Source of the DNA: Spizellomyces punctatus DAOM BR117
Lineage: Eukaryota > Chytridiomycota > Chytridiomycetes > Spizellomycetales > Spizellomycetaceae
Direction: 5' to 3'
Assembly (NCBI RefSeq): GCF_000182565.1
Contig: NW_015971542.1
Span: forward strand, 1,075,736-1,139,735
Length of the DNA stretch: 64,000 bases
Below the pieces are notes generated by a model. That model ran no database searches. It was not told where the DNA came from and was given only the letters and a program-made list of their open reading frames with translations. A program made the translations under genes and the position numbers. Shown here piece by piece: positions 1 to 10,140 of this stretch (the first letter of the stretch is position 1; each line of letters starts with the position of its first letter).

Positions 1-226
1 CCACTGAAACTCCATGTTTTACCAGGCCGTTCATGCTGCAATGACAAATTACAACGCAGAGCTTGTCGCACGGTACAATTTAACACAACAAGTGGAGGCT
101 ATCCAACAACAGAATGACGAGCTTAAAGGGTTGTTACGACAGTATATGGGGGCACAGGTTAATGATGAGCTTCATATCCCGCCTGCAAAGATTTTGATGG
201 CACAAGCTGGGGTTCAGGTTGGGTGA
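1..226 (+). CDS. DRC1: Dynein regulatory complex subunit 1, C-terminal end (partial)
   Basis: Only the last exon lies in the window; the frame is open from the left edge and stops at 224-226. The roughly 70 visible residues form a coiled coil (YNLTQQVEAIQQQNDELKG) followed by LLRQYMGAQVNDELHIPP and a short tail. A Q/N-rich heptad stretch, then LLxQY and xNxELxIPPxxIL, is the ending I associate with DRC1, a subunit of the nexin-DRC that links axonemal outer doublets in motile flagella. This would place the organism among flagellated (zoosporic) fungi. The match rests on a short segment remembered from the family, so a related axonemal coiled-coil protein such as DRC2 is possible. Confidence 0.55.
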
Positions 227-489
227 GGTGGTTGGGATTGACATGGATTGATGTAGTGTGAAATCTTGCCATGTTTCTTGAGGGATTTATCTCGTAGATG
301 AATTTTATGTCAATTGGATTCGTGCTGCCCTCCATTCCGGCTTGTGGCTTCAAATATCTTGAGAACATGAACACGAATCTAATTGTTCCACTCACATCCC
401 CTTACGCATTTCCAACATAAAATGACTAGGTACAAAAAAACTATACATGTAGGACTAGTCAAGCTTTCTCGAAGTATATATAGATCGGA
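227..489. other. Intergenic, 3' flank of DRC1
   Basis: No gene is supported here. It is moderately AT-rich 3' flanking sequence between the DRC1 stop and the repeat block that begins near 490. Short open frames on the minus strand show no family resemblance. Confidence 0.5.
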
Positions 490-1545
490 CTTCTACTCGC
501 AACAGGGGGTTCTAAGGAGGCCGTCCGGACACATCTCCCATGTCTGGCGTAGCAAGGAGTTGGTTGTCGGACATCCCCTGCAAGGAGACCGTCCAAGGGG
601 TCTGTCGCGTCCGCGCAGCAAGGGGTTTGGTCGTTCACGTCCACGACGCGTCTTGCCAGGAGGCCGTCCAACGGGTTTGTTTGTCGCCTCGGTAGACACA
701 ACACGTTCATCTCCCATGTCTGGCGTAGTAAGCGGTTGGTTGTTCACGTACACGGACACCCCTTGCAAGGAGACCGTTCCAGGGGTTTGCCGCGTCCACG
801 GTTCATGTCTGGCGTGGCAAGGGGTTTGGGACGTTCAAGGAGGCCATCCCAGGGGGCCGTGACGTCCGCGGAGCAACTAGCAAGGGGATTGACTGTTCAA
901 TAAAACCATTCAAGAGAAGGAATAGGATCGTCCCAATAGGCAACAGGTGTAAAGGTGCCGTCACCACCAGCAGCATCAACCCGTGATAACCAAGTAACCT
1001 ATCATTTGAAAAACCCGGTCTCAGTCTGGATCTTGAAAGCGCTCATCGTCTTCTTCATCGTTGGTTTTTCGTTTGCCTTTGCCTTCTCAACGTCACGGAC
1101 ACGACACGTCCATCCTCCATGTCTGGCGTAGCAAGGAGTTAGTTGTCGGACACCCTTGCACGGACACGACGCGTTCATCTCCCATGGCTGAAGCAGCAAG
1201 GGGCTAGTTGTCGGACACCCCCTGCAAGGAGGACGTGCAAGGGGTCTATCGCAAGGGCGTGGTTGCTCATGTCCACGACGCGCCTTGCAAGGAGGCCGTC
1301 CAAGGGGTCCGTCGCGTGCGCGTAGCAAGGGGTTTGGTTGTCGGACATCCCCTGCAAGGAGACCGTCCGTCCATCTTCCATGTCTGCCGTAGCAAGGGGT
1401 TTGGTCGCGCGTCGGTAGACACGACACGTCCATATCCCATGGCTGGCGTAGCAAGGGGTTTGGCTGTCACACCCCGTGCAAGGAGACCGTCCAAGGGGTT
1501 TGTCGCGTCCGGACACGTCCATCCATCCTCCAAGTCCAGCGTACC
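490..1545. repeat. GC-rich mosaic repeat block (two arrays)
   Basis: Two arrays, about 490-890 and 1085-1545, are built from the same degenerate modules. One module reads like TCTGGCGTAGCAAGGGGTTT followed by GGTTGTCGGACA. A second reads like CCCTGCAAGGAGACCGTCCA followed by AGGGGTCTGTCGCGTCCG. A third reads like GGTAGACACGACACGTCCAT. The modules recur in changing order, with point differences and occasional truncation, so this is a mosaic rather than a clean tandem array. The palindrome CCTTGCAAGG appears at module joints near 770 and 1284. Overlapping open frames on both strands arise from the biased composition and look like translated repeat, not genes. The 200 bp between the arrays and the flanks are ordinary AT-richer sequence. 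No terminal repeats, transposase or tRNA-like head were seen. Confidence 0.8.
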
Positions 1546-1793
1546 AAATCTCACATCCACAACCAAGCCATCAAAGCAAACCTCACAAAAAATTAAAAAA
1601 ACAAAACCAAGTATATTGTTTACAAAAAGTTTTCAGCGCACACGACAAAAAAAACACAAAACTCGAGAACAGATCGGTAATGCATTCACCACAATTTCCT
1701 ATAAACCCAACTCACAAAACGAGATAAAATCATTAAGGGTACCAATAGGGTTTGATACACGGGTTTTGCTCATCAACATGTGAGATTCAAGTC
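1546..1793. other. Intergenic, AT-rich
   Basis: A-rich sequence between the mosaic repeat and the convergent end of the Vps27 gene. No gene is supported; it may hold the 3' untranslated region of that gene. Confidence 0.5.
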
Positions 1794-4516
1794 TCACAGT
1801 TCAATCAAAGGGGCCTCTGGTTGGGGTGGAGGCGGGGCCTGCTGTACTACAGGTGCGGGAATGGGGTGCGTGGTGGGTGCGTACCCGACCGGTTGCTGGG
1901 GTGCATATGCCTGGGGCATGTATTGCTGTGGAGGGGTCGCCGGAGGTTGACCGTGCTGAGGCGCAAATGAATGCGTTGGTGGTTGTGTGTACGTATAAGT
2001 AGTGGGACCTGGAGCAGGTGGAGCTGCTGCTTGTTGTTGTGGTTGTGGTTGTTGCGGTGGTTGTTGTTGGGGTGGTGCAGTTTGCGGAGGGTAATTGGCT
2101 GGCGCAGCAGCTACATCACCTGGTCCCGGAACGTGGGATGGAGCAAAGGAACCTTGGGGAAGCTGCTCAGCGTTCTGATTGGCGTAGTAAGGGGTAGCTC
2201 CAGGTTGCTGTTGTGGAATAGCGTCTACTGGGTACTGCTGAGGCGCCGGTGGTTGCTGATATATCACACCCTGCTGATTAGGATCATAATATTGGCCGGG
2301 AGCAACTCCAGGTGGAACAGATGGCAATTGCTGTTGCTGTGCATCCTGTGGTTGATTCGGGGCCGGCACAGACAGAGGCTGCTGAGGTGGCGATTGCGGT
2401 ATATTCTGGTACTGGTCGGCAGCAATACCTGAAGGTTGCGGTTGCTGCGACGGATCTTGATAATTTTGGGGCGGCGCCATACCCGGCTGGCTTTGCGGAT
2501 ATTGTGCATACTGGTGAGGAAGCGTTCCAGCCGATGCCTGCGCATGAAGTTGAGGGTGCTCGGGTTGGGGTGCACCGCCATAATAACCGCCAGCCTGTCC
2601 AGGGGTAGGAGGTGCCCCATACCCCGGCGCATATGAGCTTGGTGCTGGCGGGGTGTTGTATCCAGCCGCAGGAGGCTGCGGTTGGTAGGAATTTGGCACA
2701 GGAGACTGTGTGTATTGCTGGTACCCCCGCGGTCCAGCGACGTATGGTTGGGCGTACCCAGCCGCCGCAAGTCGCTCCTGGAGCATACGGTCATACTCTT
2801 TGGTGGCTGCAGTAAGCTGTTCATGCAAATCATAGAACGTCCCGTATTGCCGTGATGTCTCATCGAGATTACGCGCCAACTTTGGTTGCATTGTTGCAAT
2901 TTGCGCATACAGTGTCTAAAGTAAGAACGGGGTGAGCATCCACGTAATGACTGACAATGACTACTCATGAAACGCACCTGAATCTGCGAATGACCAAGCA
3001 CTCCCAACCCATGCGTCGCAACATCCGCCTCAGTTCGCTCAACAAGCTCCGAAAAGAGGCGGATATTCTCCAGCTCAACTGCACTCAGCTCGTTCGGGTT
3101 ATATGCCGGAGGGCTTGATGCTGGTACCGAATCCCGACTCACGGGTTGTGAGACAGTTGCGTTCGATCCTGCAGGCGTCTTATATTCGTATGTTGGCCGA
3201 TCGGCTGTATAATCTGACTTTACGTCCTGCAGTGATGCCGCTATAGCGGCCTTCAGATCCTCATCTTCCTCCTCATCACGCACGACAGGTTTAGGCTTCG
3301 GCTGTGTGACAGCTGCCGGCCGATATGAAGATTGAGATTTAGCCGCCTCCAGGGAGAGCGCAATGGCTCTTTGTATGTCTTCTTCCTCCTTCCTTGCGGC
3401 ATCGTTGTCCCGAGGCATCGGCAAAGATGACGCCCTAGGTTGATGAGGAGTTCCCGGTGGCGACTTGGATGTCAGTTTTACATGGCATGTGTCACAGACA
3501 CGCACTTCTTGCACAATGCCTAGATGCGGCAGTGCAAGAGTCTTGGCCGAGCATTGTCCACAAAAAGTCTGTCCGCAATTTCGACAGTGGTGTTTTCGAT
3601 TGAAAGTGGTAAACTGTGTCCGGCATCGCATGCACACATCGCTATCCGTCCATTCGGGTGCCTATACAAGCAACAAAATGAGCATCCATTGAATTTGACA
3701 GTATTGCGGGGTGTAGCACCTTACCGTAGTTGTTTCAATCATCGCTGCAGAAGATTCGGCCCTTTCGACTGGAGGGAATGTAACTCCTAAAATTGCAAAC
3801 ATTAGCAAATTCTAGGAGAAAGTAGTATGATGTTACGAATGCCTACCGTCTTGCTTGAGAGATTCGTAAACTTCAGTAACGTATCGGAGATCCGATTTAG
3901 CTTTAAATGCCAAACCCCACGACTGTATCAGCGCCAAAATCTTTTGCCGTACGTCGGGATTGGTTCCAATCTACCATGCGTCGACATGCTGTTACTATGC
4001 ATTCATTTCAAACGCTTCCAGCTTGTTCATCATGCTTACCGGTGCTCGTGCAATTGACACAAGATTGTCTGTAAATTCCCGAGAGGCAACTTCTTGAACG
4101 AAATGGTGCCCAGAGTTTTTGACACAAGTGTCTGTGAGCTAACAACGTACGACAAACAAGCCAGTGAGTCTTTACGCGCGACGGAGCCATTGACCGTTCA
4201 TTTTTCGTTCAATACAAACCTTTAATGCGAGTAATTGAACGTTTGGATTCTTGTGGTTCACCCGTCTCTTCAGACTTTGCACAGCTTGCTTTGCAGATAC
4301 TTCTTTAGCCTTGATTTTATCCGCAATTTCCAAATTTAGGACAAGGTCTTCGGTTCCGATAGGTAGGTTTTCGGAAGTGGCTTTGTCTAATGCACGTAAG
4401 TTCATTAAACAACCATCATTAAAATTCCAAGTAGGTGACACCTCAATGAGCACCACACATGAATTGATATTCTTACCGACAGCTTCGTCAAGTGGATTCG
4501 AGAAAAAGAAGGACAT
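1794..4516 (-). CDS. VPS27: Vps27/HRS, ESCRT-0 subunit
   Basis: ESCRT-0 binds ubiquitinated cargo on endosomes through PI3P and recruits ESCRT-I and clathrin for multivesicular-body sorting. The start [13 protein letters not shown] at 4516 is followed by an intron at 4387-4476 that joins cleanly to [20 protein letters not shown], the first helices of a VHS domain. Further short exons complete VHS down to about 3790. The FYVE finger (3460-3640) shows CxRC, the [13 protein letters not shown] signature and CDTCH. Two ubiquitin-interacting motifs follow ([15 protein letters not shown] and [15 protein letters not shown]). After an intron near 2930 comes a helix resembling the GAT/STAM-binding region, then a long P/Q/Y-rich tail. 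The protein ends in PLIEL, the clathrin-box type end known from yeast Vps27. The order VHS-FYVE-UIM-UIM is diagnostic. The adjacent convergent flank is the mosaic repeat. Confidence 0.93.
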
Positions 4517-4817
4517 TTGCTTTGAAATCACAGCCAACAGAAACTGATAGAGAAGAGAAACAATAGCCTACGCAAGGAAAACGGTGTACAAAACGAAATG
4601 GTAAAACAGGAATAAAAGCAAGGGCTGCCAGTTGAAAATGAGATGTGTAGATGAGCAGCGCTTTTGGTGGGGAAACCTTGCAGGGGAGGGGCTGACTGCC
4701 ACACTTGGCGTCTGAGTAATCAAACCACGGTTATATTTTGCACTGGAATGCGCAGCCAATGTGATGTCTAACTGGGCATTAATGAAATGTTATCGTTCAC
4801 AAGGATTTGTGGACTAT

Positions 4818-6303
4818 CTACAATTTTGCCTTTTTGCGAGCATCCTGAAGAACACCGTCCAATTTCTAAAGGGAGGAAAGCAATCTTAGCGTTGGTGTTC
4901 AAATCTTTAATTCATACAGTTTTTGAAAAACTCACCATGGCCAACATCATTTGACCCTTTACTTTAATCTTTCCGCTCATAAACAGCTTCTGGGCATTTG
5001 CTTTTCCCATGGCCAAATTGACAAAATCGTCATCAGCAATGAGAATGGTGGCATCGGCTTTAGCAGGTGCGGCACCAGCTCCAACTTGGCCCTGGCCATT
5101 TTTGAGGTCAATGTACCAAGAGGTAGACTTGCCCTCAGAGTTGGTCACGTCAAATTGGAAAACGGCTTTCACCTAAAGAGAATGTACAGTTTGGTTACCA
5201 TCTTGAGATTGCCAAGACGTGCGTACGAAAACAGATTAAAAACGCACCTTTTGCACACGTGCCTTCCTGTCCTGCTCAGAACCAGCTTCGATTCCGGCTT
5301 TCAAGGTTTCAAAAATCTGGCTAGCCTTGAAACCAGGTACTGCCACTCCACCAGTCGCACCACCAGACGATGCGCTGCCGCTACCAGCATCAGCACCCTC
5401 CACGCCGACCAGTTCGACAGCAGCATTGGAAATGGCAAGAACGTCGCGCTCCACAACGCGGACCTGGAAGATGATCTTGTTTCCTTCCTTCCACATCTCT
5501 GTCTGAAGAGTCTCACCAGGGAAGACGTGCTTGCTGAACCGGACTTTGATGTTTTTGAATTTAGTAGCATCCGAGTTGGCAAATGTCTTCAGCACGTGCT
5601 TGCCAGCGATACCAAAACTGCAAAGTCCGTGCAGAATAGGTACTTCAAAACCACCGATACTGCTCATTTGAGGATCAATGTGCAATGGGTTGGTGTCTCC
5701 GCTCAATCGGTACAACGCAGCTTGGTTTTCCGTGGTCTTTTCCTTGACCACAGCATCGGGAGCGCGATTTGGGGGTTCGTTCGACGCGGTAGCTGCACCC
5801 CTGTCCTTTGGCGTCTTTGAGCCAACACCCTTTACGCCACGAATAAAGTTTGAAAACTCATTGTAGCAGATGACGTTGCCCTGCTCGTCTTTCGTGGTGG
5901 TGCCCATAATCACAACACAGCCTTTTCCTTTGTCAAGAATATCCACAATCTTGCCAGTTGTGGTGAGCGTCCCAGAGGTAGGAATAGGGCTGTGAAGTTC
6001 AAGGAATTGCTCGCCGTGAAGCAGGAGCATCTAAATTGCAAAAGGTGAGCAAATTAAAGTTGTTGAATAACAGTCGTAACTCTGACATACGGGGTTAAAG
6101 TTGGGAATAAAGTCACCAAAGGGCGTGTTCATCATGGTCGAGAACGGAGGTACAACGCCAAAAGTAGGCAGTGCGCTAAAGTTCTCGCTGTTCTCGTACA
6201 CCCATTGCAGCTCTTCTCTAGTTGCTCCAACTCCCAGAGCGTAGAGGATGAGGTCCCTCTCGGTGTACTCGAATGTTTCAGGGCCAAAGGTCTGGTCGGT
6301 CAT
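4818..6303 (-). CDS. Peroxisomal enoyl-CoA hydratase 2 with SCP2 domain
   Basis: The predicted enzyme hydrates trans-2-enoyl-CoA to (3R)-hydroxyacyl-CoA in peroxisomal beta-oxidation. Four exons are seen: 6303 to about 6092 (MTDQTFGPETFEYTERDLIL), about 6030-5240, about 5172-4939 and 4868-4818. Exon 1 plus the start of exon 2 is the N-terminal hot-dog half of MFE-2 hydratase. The hydratase-2 signature RLSGDTNPLHIDP, with its catalytic Asp and His, lies near 5690. After a Gly/Ala/Ser-rich linker comes an SCP2 sterol-carrier domain (STSWYIDLKNGQGQ, KLFMSGKIKVKGQMMLAM). The last exon encodes KLDGVLQDARKKAKL and a stop, so the protein ends in a PTS1 signal (AKL). The usual fungal MFE-2 carries two dehydrogenase domains before the hydratase and usually lacks SCP2; here dehydrogenase domains are absent and upstream DNA is non-coding. 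Confidence 0.9.
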
Positions 6304-6686
6304 ATTGCTCAAGAGTTTAAAACCAAAAAGGTAAACGTGCCTAATGGGAATGCGAGAGAGATGAGGAGGAGGAGGAGAACGGACGAAAAACAAACAACGA
6401 AAGGCTTCTTGGGAGACATCGCGATCTGGTGGCACAGCACTGGCACATGACACTTTCATTTAGACGCATTTGGTAATTGCATGTGAAAGGATCAAAAAGG
6501 AACACTTCCAAGTCTTTTGTTTTTATTCGTCCATCTGACAATGAAGCGATATCCCCGCCATCCCATTCCAATTCAAAAGCAAGAAGAAAGTATTTTATGC
6601 ATTCGTAACGTTTCTTTCCATGTGTATTGTAATCACCATCCAGTCATACAAGCGGCCCGTACTATATCACCATATCTATGCACAGC
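6304..6686. other. Short intergenic region between two minus-strand genes
   Basis: This holds the promoter and 5' untranslated region of the hydratase-2 gene and the 3' flank of the nitronate monooxygenase gene. Nothing further is supported. Confidence 0.5.
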
Positions 6687-8071
6687 TTACATCCTTGGTG
6701 CCGGCCCAATCAATGCATTAGACCCTTTCAAAGCTTGAATGGCTCCAGAAATCATCTCGTCCACAATCTCCTTGGCTGGCTTGACGTCCTCAATTGCACC
6801 CGCGACTTGTCCCATCAACAAAGGACGGTACTTTATCAAGAGAGATGGATCAGCATCGTCTCCTCCTCGTTTGCTCCGTTCTTCAACATCGTGTTGGGCG
6901 GGAATGATGCCCTTTGAGGTGAGGTCGCGGATCTCGTTTTGCTTGTATTGTTCCCATCTAAGTAGAATTGCGTTAGCATAGGCTAATTCATAACTTTCCA
7001 CGACTTTGAAAGGATTTCACGCACTCATCAATGTATTCATTTCGAAGGACACGCAGTGGACGGCCGGTGAAAATGATGGTGCGGACAGTGTCGTGATAGC
7101 CTGCATCGACGATCGCCTTTTGGTGTCGCGGGGGAGCACCAGCCTCTGTTGCGCAGACAAAACGCGTTCCGACCCAGACGGCATCCGCTCCAAAGCAGAG
7201 CGACATGGCTAAACCGCGCCCGTCGTAAATACCGCCAGCGGCCACAACGGACACGGGAAGGCCTGTCAGAGGCGACTTGTGCTTGCGGCAGATGCTGCAG
7301 ATTGTACAAAGGATCAGCTTTACGCGCAATCAACGGTACTAGGTAGGTAGGGAGATGGAGGCTTACTCTACTACTTTTGGGATGAGGATACTAGTTGCAA
7401 CGTCGCCTAATGTGATCAAGCAAGAAAGTAATGCGTCAGTCCCCATAGCTTTCAAAATCTTGTTTGACGACGAAAGAAACTTACCAGTATGACCACCGCC
7501 CTCACCACCCTGTGCACAGATGATATCTACTCCAGCCGCCAGCGCCTTTTCAACATGCTTTGGAGCACCAATCATGTTCATCACGGGGATCCCCGCCTTG
7601 TGCAGCTTGTCGACAATCTCCTTTGGTGGGACACCAACAGCCGATACAAAAAGCTTGGCCCCAGACTCGATGATGATATCGATCAATTCGGGAAGTTGGC
7701 CATGGGTGTAATCGTAATTGGTTTTACGTGCATTTCCACCCACTTGTGGGAGGAGAAGGTCAATGCCGAATGGGAGATTGGGCGATGTCAAGTTTTCCTG
7801 GTTATTTTTAAAGTAAACCAAATTTTAAAAGAGTCTAAATGTGTAGTTTTTTACAAACGTCAAAAGTTGCCACTATTTTTACCTTTAGAACGCCAATCTG
7901 CTGCTTTAAAAACTCTGGCGTATAACCCAATCCACCAATAACGCCCAAACCACCAGCGTTCGACACTGCAGCTGCCAGTTCTGGGCCTGCTGCCACATTC
8001 ATTCCGGCCAGCAGAATCGGGTGTTTGATCCCAAAGAGTTTGGTTATCGGTGTGGTGATTGTCTCTGGCAT
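6687..8071 (-). CDS. Nitronate monooxygenase (2-nitropropane dioxygenase family)
   Basis: This FMN-dependent TIM-barrel enzyme oxidises alkyl nitronates such as propionate 3-nitronate to carbonyl compounds and nitrite. It starts at 8071 with MPETITTPITKLFGIKHPIL and GLGVIGGLGYTPEFL, the first strands and phosphate region of the family. Later exons carry PVMNMIGAPKHVEKALAAG, the flavin-site motif QGGEGGGHTG (about 7490), VVAAGGIYDGRGLAMSLCFG and GADAVWVGTRFVCATEA, then a C-terminal helical extension ending IGPAPRM. About five exons are separated by introns of 50-90 bp, near 7800-7850, 7430-7480, 7300-7365 and 6960-7015. The order and length match complete fungal NMO proteins. The start was chosen because upstream in-frame sequence is the CA/GT microsatellite. 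Confidence 0.92.
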
Positions 8072-8094
8072 CTTGTCCAAGATGTTGTTTAATC

Positions 8095-8095
<1 letters not shown>

Positions 8096-8125
<30 letters not shown>
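8096..8125. repeat. (GT)n microsatellite
   Basis: About 14 uninterrupted GT units lie about 25 bp upstream of the nitronate monooxygenase start, so probably in its 5' untranslated region or core promoter. Length variation could affect its expression, but that is inference. Confidence 0.9.
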
Positions 8126-8127
<2 letters not shown>

Positions 8128-9002
8128 CTGACAAGTCCTGTGTAGGGAAGAAACACTTTCCAGTGTGCTTTTATGTCAAAACGCTCTAGTCGCGTGACAA
8201 ACAATGCACATGTTGAGCGGTTATTTATTTCAACCATTTTGTTGTGTTGTAAAGGAGGGGAGGCTTTCCTCTGTATACAAGTGTTACTCTCTCAAGAAGA
8301 ATGGGTGGCCCCTCTTACACGTTGTAATTGGACTCTTAGTGCGGACGCGGATGCGGATCTACTACGAGTACGACTAGAACAAGTAAACTCTTCTCTTGCC
8401 ACTGGTCTGGTGATTATAACACACAAGTGCCCTCATAGCCAACATGGAAATCAGTGCGTAATGACAAACAGGTGTAAATAAACTCTAAACCCATGTTCTC
8501 TAGTCTCCTGTAACCACACCGTAACCATTGCAAATGCTCGTGAAATCCAAAAATTAAATGCTGCATATCAAATTCCAAATGTTTCTTCCTTTATTAGTGA
8601 ATTCATCCTTCTTTATAACAAAAGAAAGTGAGGGATCCAAAAATTGACAACTCCACGTTGTGACGCTCACACACAGGACTCTTTAGTAAAAGGCGAAAGG
8701 GTCATTTGATCTGTGTCAACGTCGTGGAGGACTGAAGAAATCAGAGGGGGGAACGGGAAGCGTCGCCTTTTTATAGCCGAGAGGAATGGCGCAAGGGGCA
8801 CAGCATCGGAAATTTAGTGGCCTATTGATTGGTTGTTGTTGTTGGCGGGGCAACTCGTTTTTTCATTTTTCACGGGCGCAGCAACCCAGTGCCCAGCCAC
8901 CTGCGCCATGGCTTTGACATTAGCACACCCACACACCGACCAGCCAGAATGAACAAATGTCAGCCATACAAGCAATCTATCCAATGACAGTAATGGATAT
9001 TC
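8126..9002. other. Intergenic region, no gene supported
   Basis: Lies between the 5' end of the nitronate monooxygenase gene and the 3' end of the p24 gene. I see no open frame with family resemblance. A TTTTTATAG element near 8768 and an inverted CCAAT box (GATTGGTTG) near 8827 could be core-promoter elements, but no transcript downstream can be supported. Confidence 0.45.
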
Positions 9003-9713
9003 CTAAAACACGACATTGACGGTACGGTTGCCGTTGAGCAACTTTTCAATTACAAAGACCTCCAGCAGCCCTGCCAGAACAACAAGGGCAACTTCTCCTC
9101 CACCAAACCAAAAGATCCTCGCCTGTGTACTTTTCACAGTATCAAAGTGTCGATTCTCCCTTGTTCTGAAATATTTCTGCATGCGTTGTATTCCATTGAG
9201 GGCACCGTTGAGGTTACCAACGCTGTCGTCCAGACCTTTAACGTGTTGCTCTGCGGTCGCCTTGAGTACAGTAAACTCATTTTCAGACGAAATGTCAAGG
9301 TCGATGGTTTTCTGAGAAAATGTGGACATTGTATTCGAGAAGCAAAAGGCATGTTCGCCCGGTTGTTTGGCAGAAAAGATGAAATCGCCCTGCCGTTCCT
9401 TGCGGCCATTCAAGATGCGATTGCCTGCAGGGCCCGTCACTTCATAGTCAATGTCAAAGGAGCCGCCCGCTTGAACCTTTCAAAAAAAAAAAAAAAAAAG
9501 AGTGCATATGGGACCTATCCCGTTTGCGTTTGGAGATTTGGGCCTAGGGCCTACCGCAAAGTAAAAGCCAATCTTTTCTCCTTCACGACTCGCTTGGGTG
9601 TAAAAGCATGCCCGTTCGTGAGGCGCCATTGAATACGTCAAGGCCGTTGCAGCTACTCTCCCATCGGGCCATGCAAACAGAATTGCCAAGAGTAAAATCA
9701 CACTTGTCTTCAT
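9003..9713 (-). CDS. p24 family cargo receptor (emp24/gp25L/TMED)
   Basis: p24 proteins are type I membrane cargo adaptors that cycle in COPI and COPII vesicles between ER and Golgi. Exon 1 (9713 to about 9557) begins MKTSVILLLAILFAW, a signal peptide, followed by the start of a GOLD domain with one Cys (ERACFY). An intron of about 80 bp containing a pyrimidine tract joins exon 2, with VQAGGSFDIDYEVTGP, GDFIFSAKQPGEHAFCFSN (the partner Cys of the GOLD disulfide), a coiled coil and a C-terminal transmembrane helix (FWFGGGEVALVVLAGLLEVF). The cytosolic tail is LLNGNRTVNVVF with no dilysine. About 205 residues is the usual family length. Which p24 subfamily cannot be decided by eye. It shares a short upstream region with the divergent DUF599 gene. 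Confidence 0.88.
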
Positions 9714-10140
9714 CTTCCTGGTTTGCGGCACACCACGCTGTCTGTGCGTCTGCTACCAACTCCCCAACAAAGAATTAGGCGTGACATCACCAACCGGTTC
9801 AAATCGTTCTATAAATCCAAACGATCCAGATCTAATAATATCACGTGAAGATGAGTCAGCCGATCGCGCTTCCGATGCTCGCGCGATTTTCACACTTCAT
9901 GGCGGATTGATACCAGTGTTCTTTTTTTTTTTTTTTTGGTTTGGGGATGTTGCTGGCTGAATGTGGGGTATTAGGGTTAGGGCTTGTATCGTCCCCCAGC
10001 CGGCGCCTGCTAGCGAACAAGGGCTTTTTATCGGAACGAATGACATCTAGTGTGGTGTTCTCTGGATCTTTAGCATTTCGGTAGCTCTCCAATTTCGGCA
10101 TTTGCCGTAGGCAACTCTTTCAACAACAAAGGTCCACGCC
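9714..10140. promoter_or_regulatory. Bidirectional promoter of p24 and DUF599 genes, with telobox-like repeat
   Basis: About 430 bp separate two divergent starts. It contains a run of T near 9920 and, at 9971-9982, two exact TTAGGG units. TTAGGG/AACCCTAA teloboxes are bound by Myb-type factors in other eukaryotic promoters; whether this one is functional is inference. An 81-codon minus-strand open frame (9856-10101) overlies the region but has no recognisable domain. Confidence 0.4.

Noticed and set aside
490-1545. Long overlapping open frames on both strands (up to 191 codons) in the GC-rich block
   Set aside because: They are translations of the mosaic repeat in all frames, share the same repeated residue strings and have no domain.
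4568-4759. 63-codon minus-strand frame upstream of Vps27
   Set aside because: No family resemblance, sits in the likely Vps27 promoter/hydratase 3' flank.
9856-10101. 81-codon minus-strand frame between p24 and DUF599
   Set aside because: It occupies the shared promoter, contains the telobox-like sequence and has no recognisable domain; non-coding is simpler.
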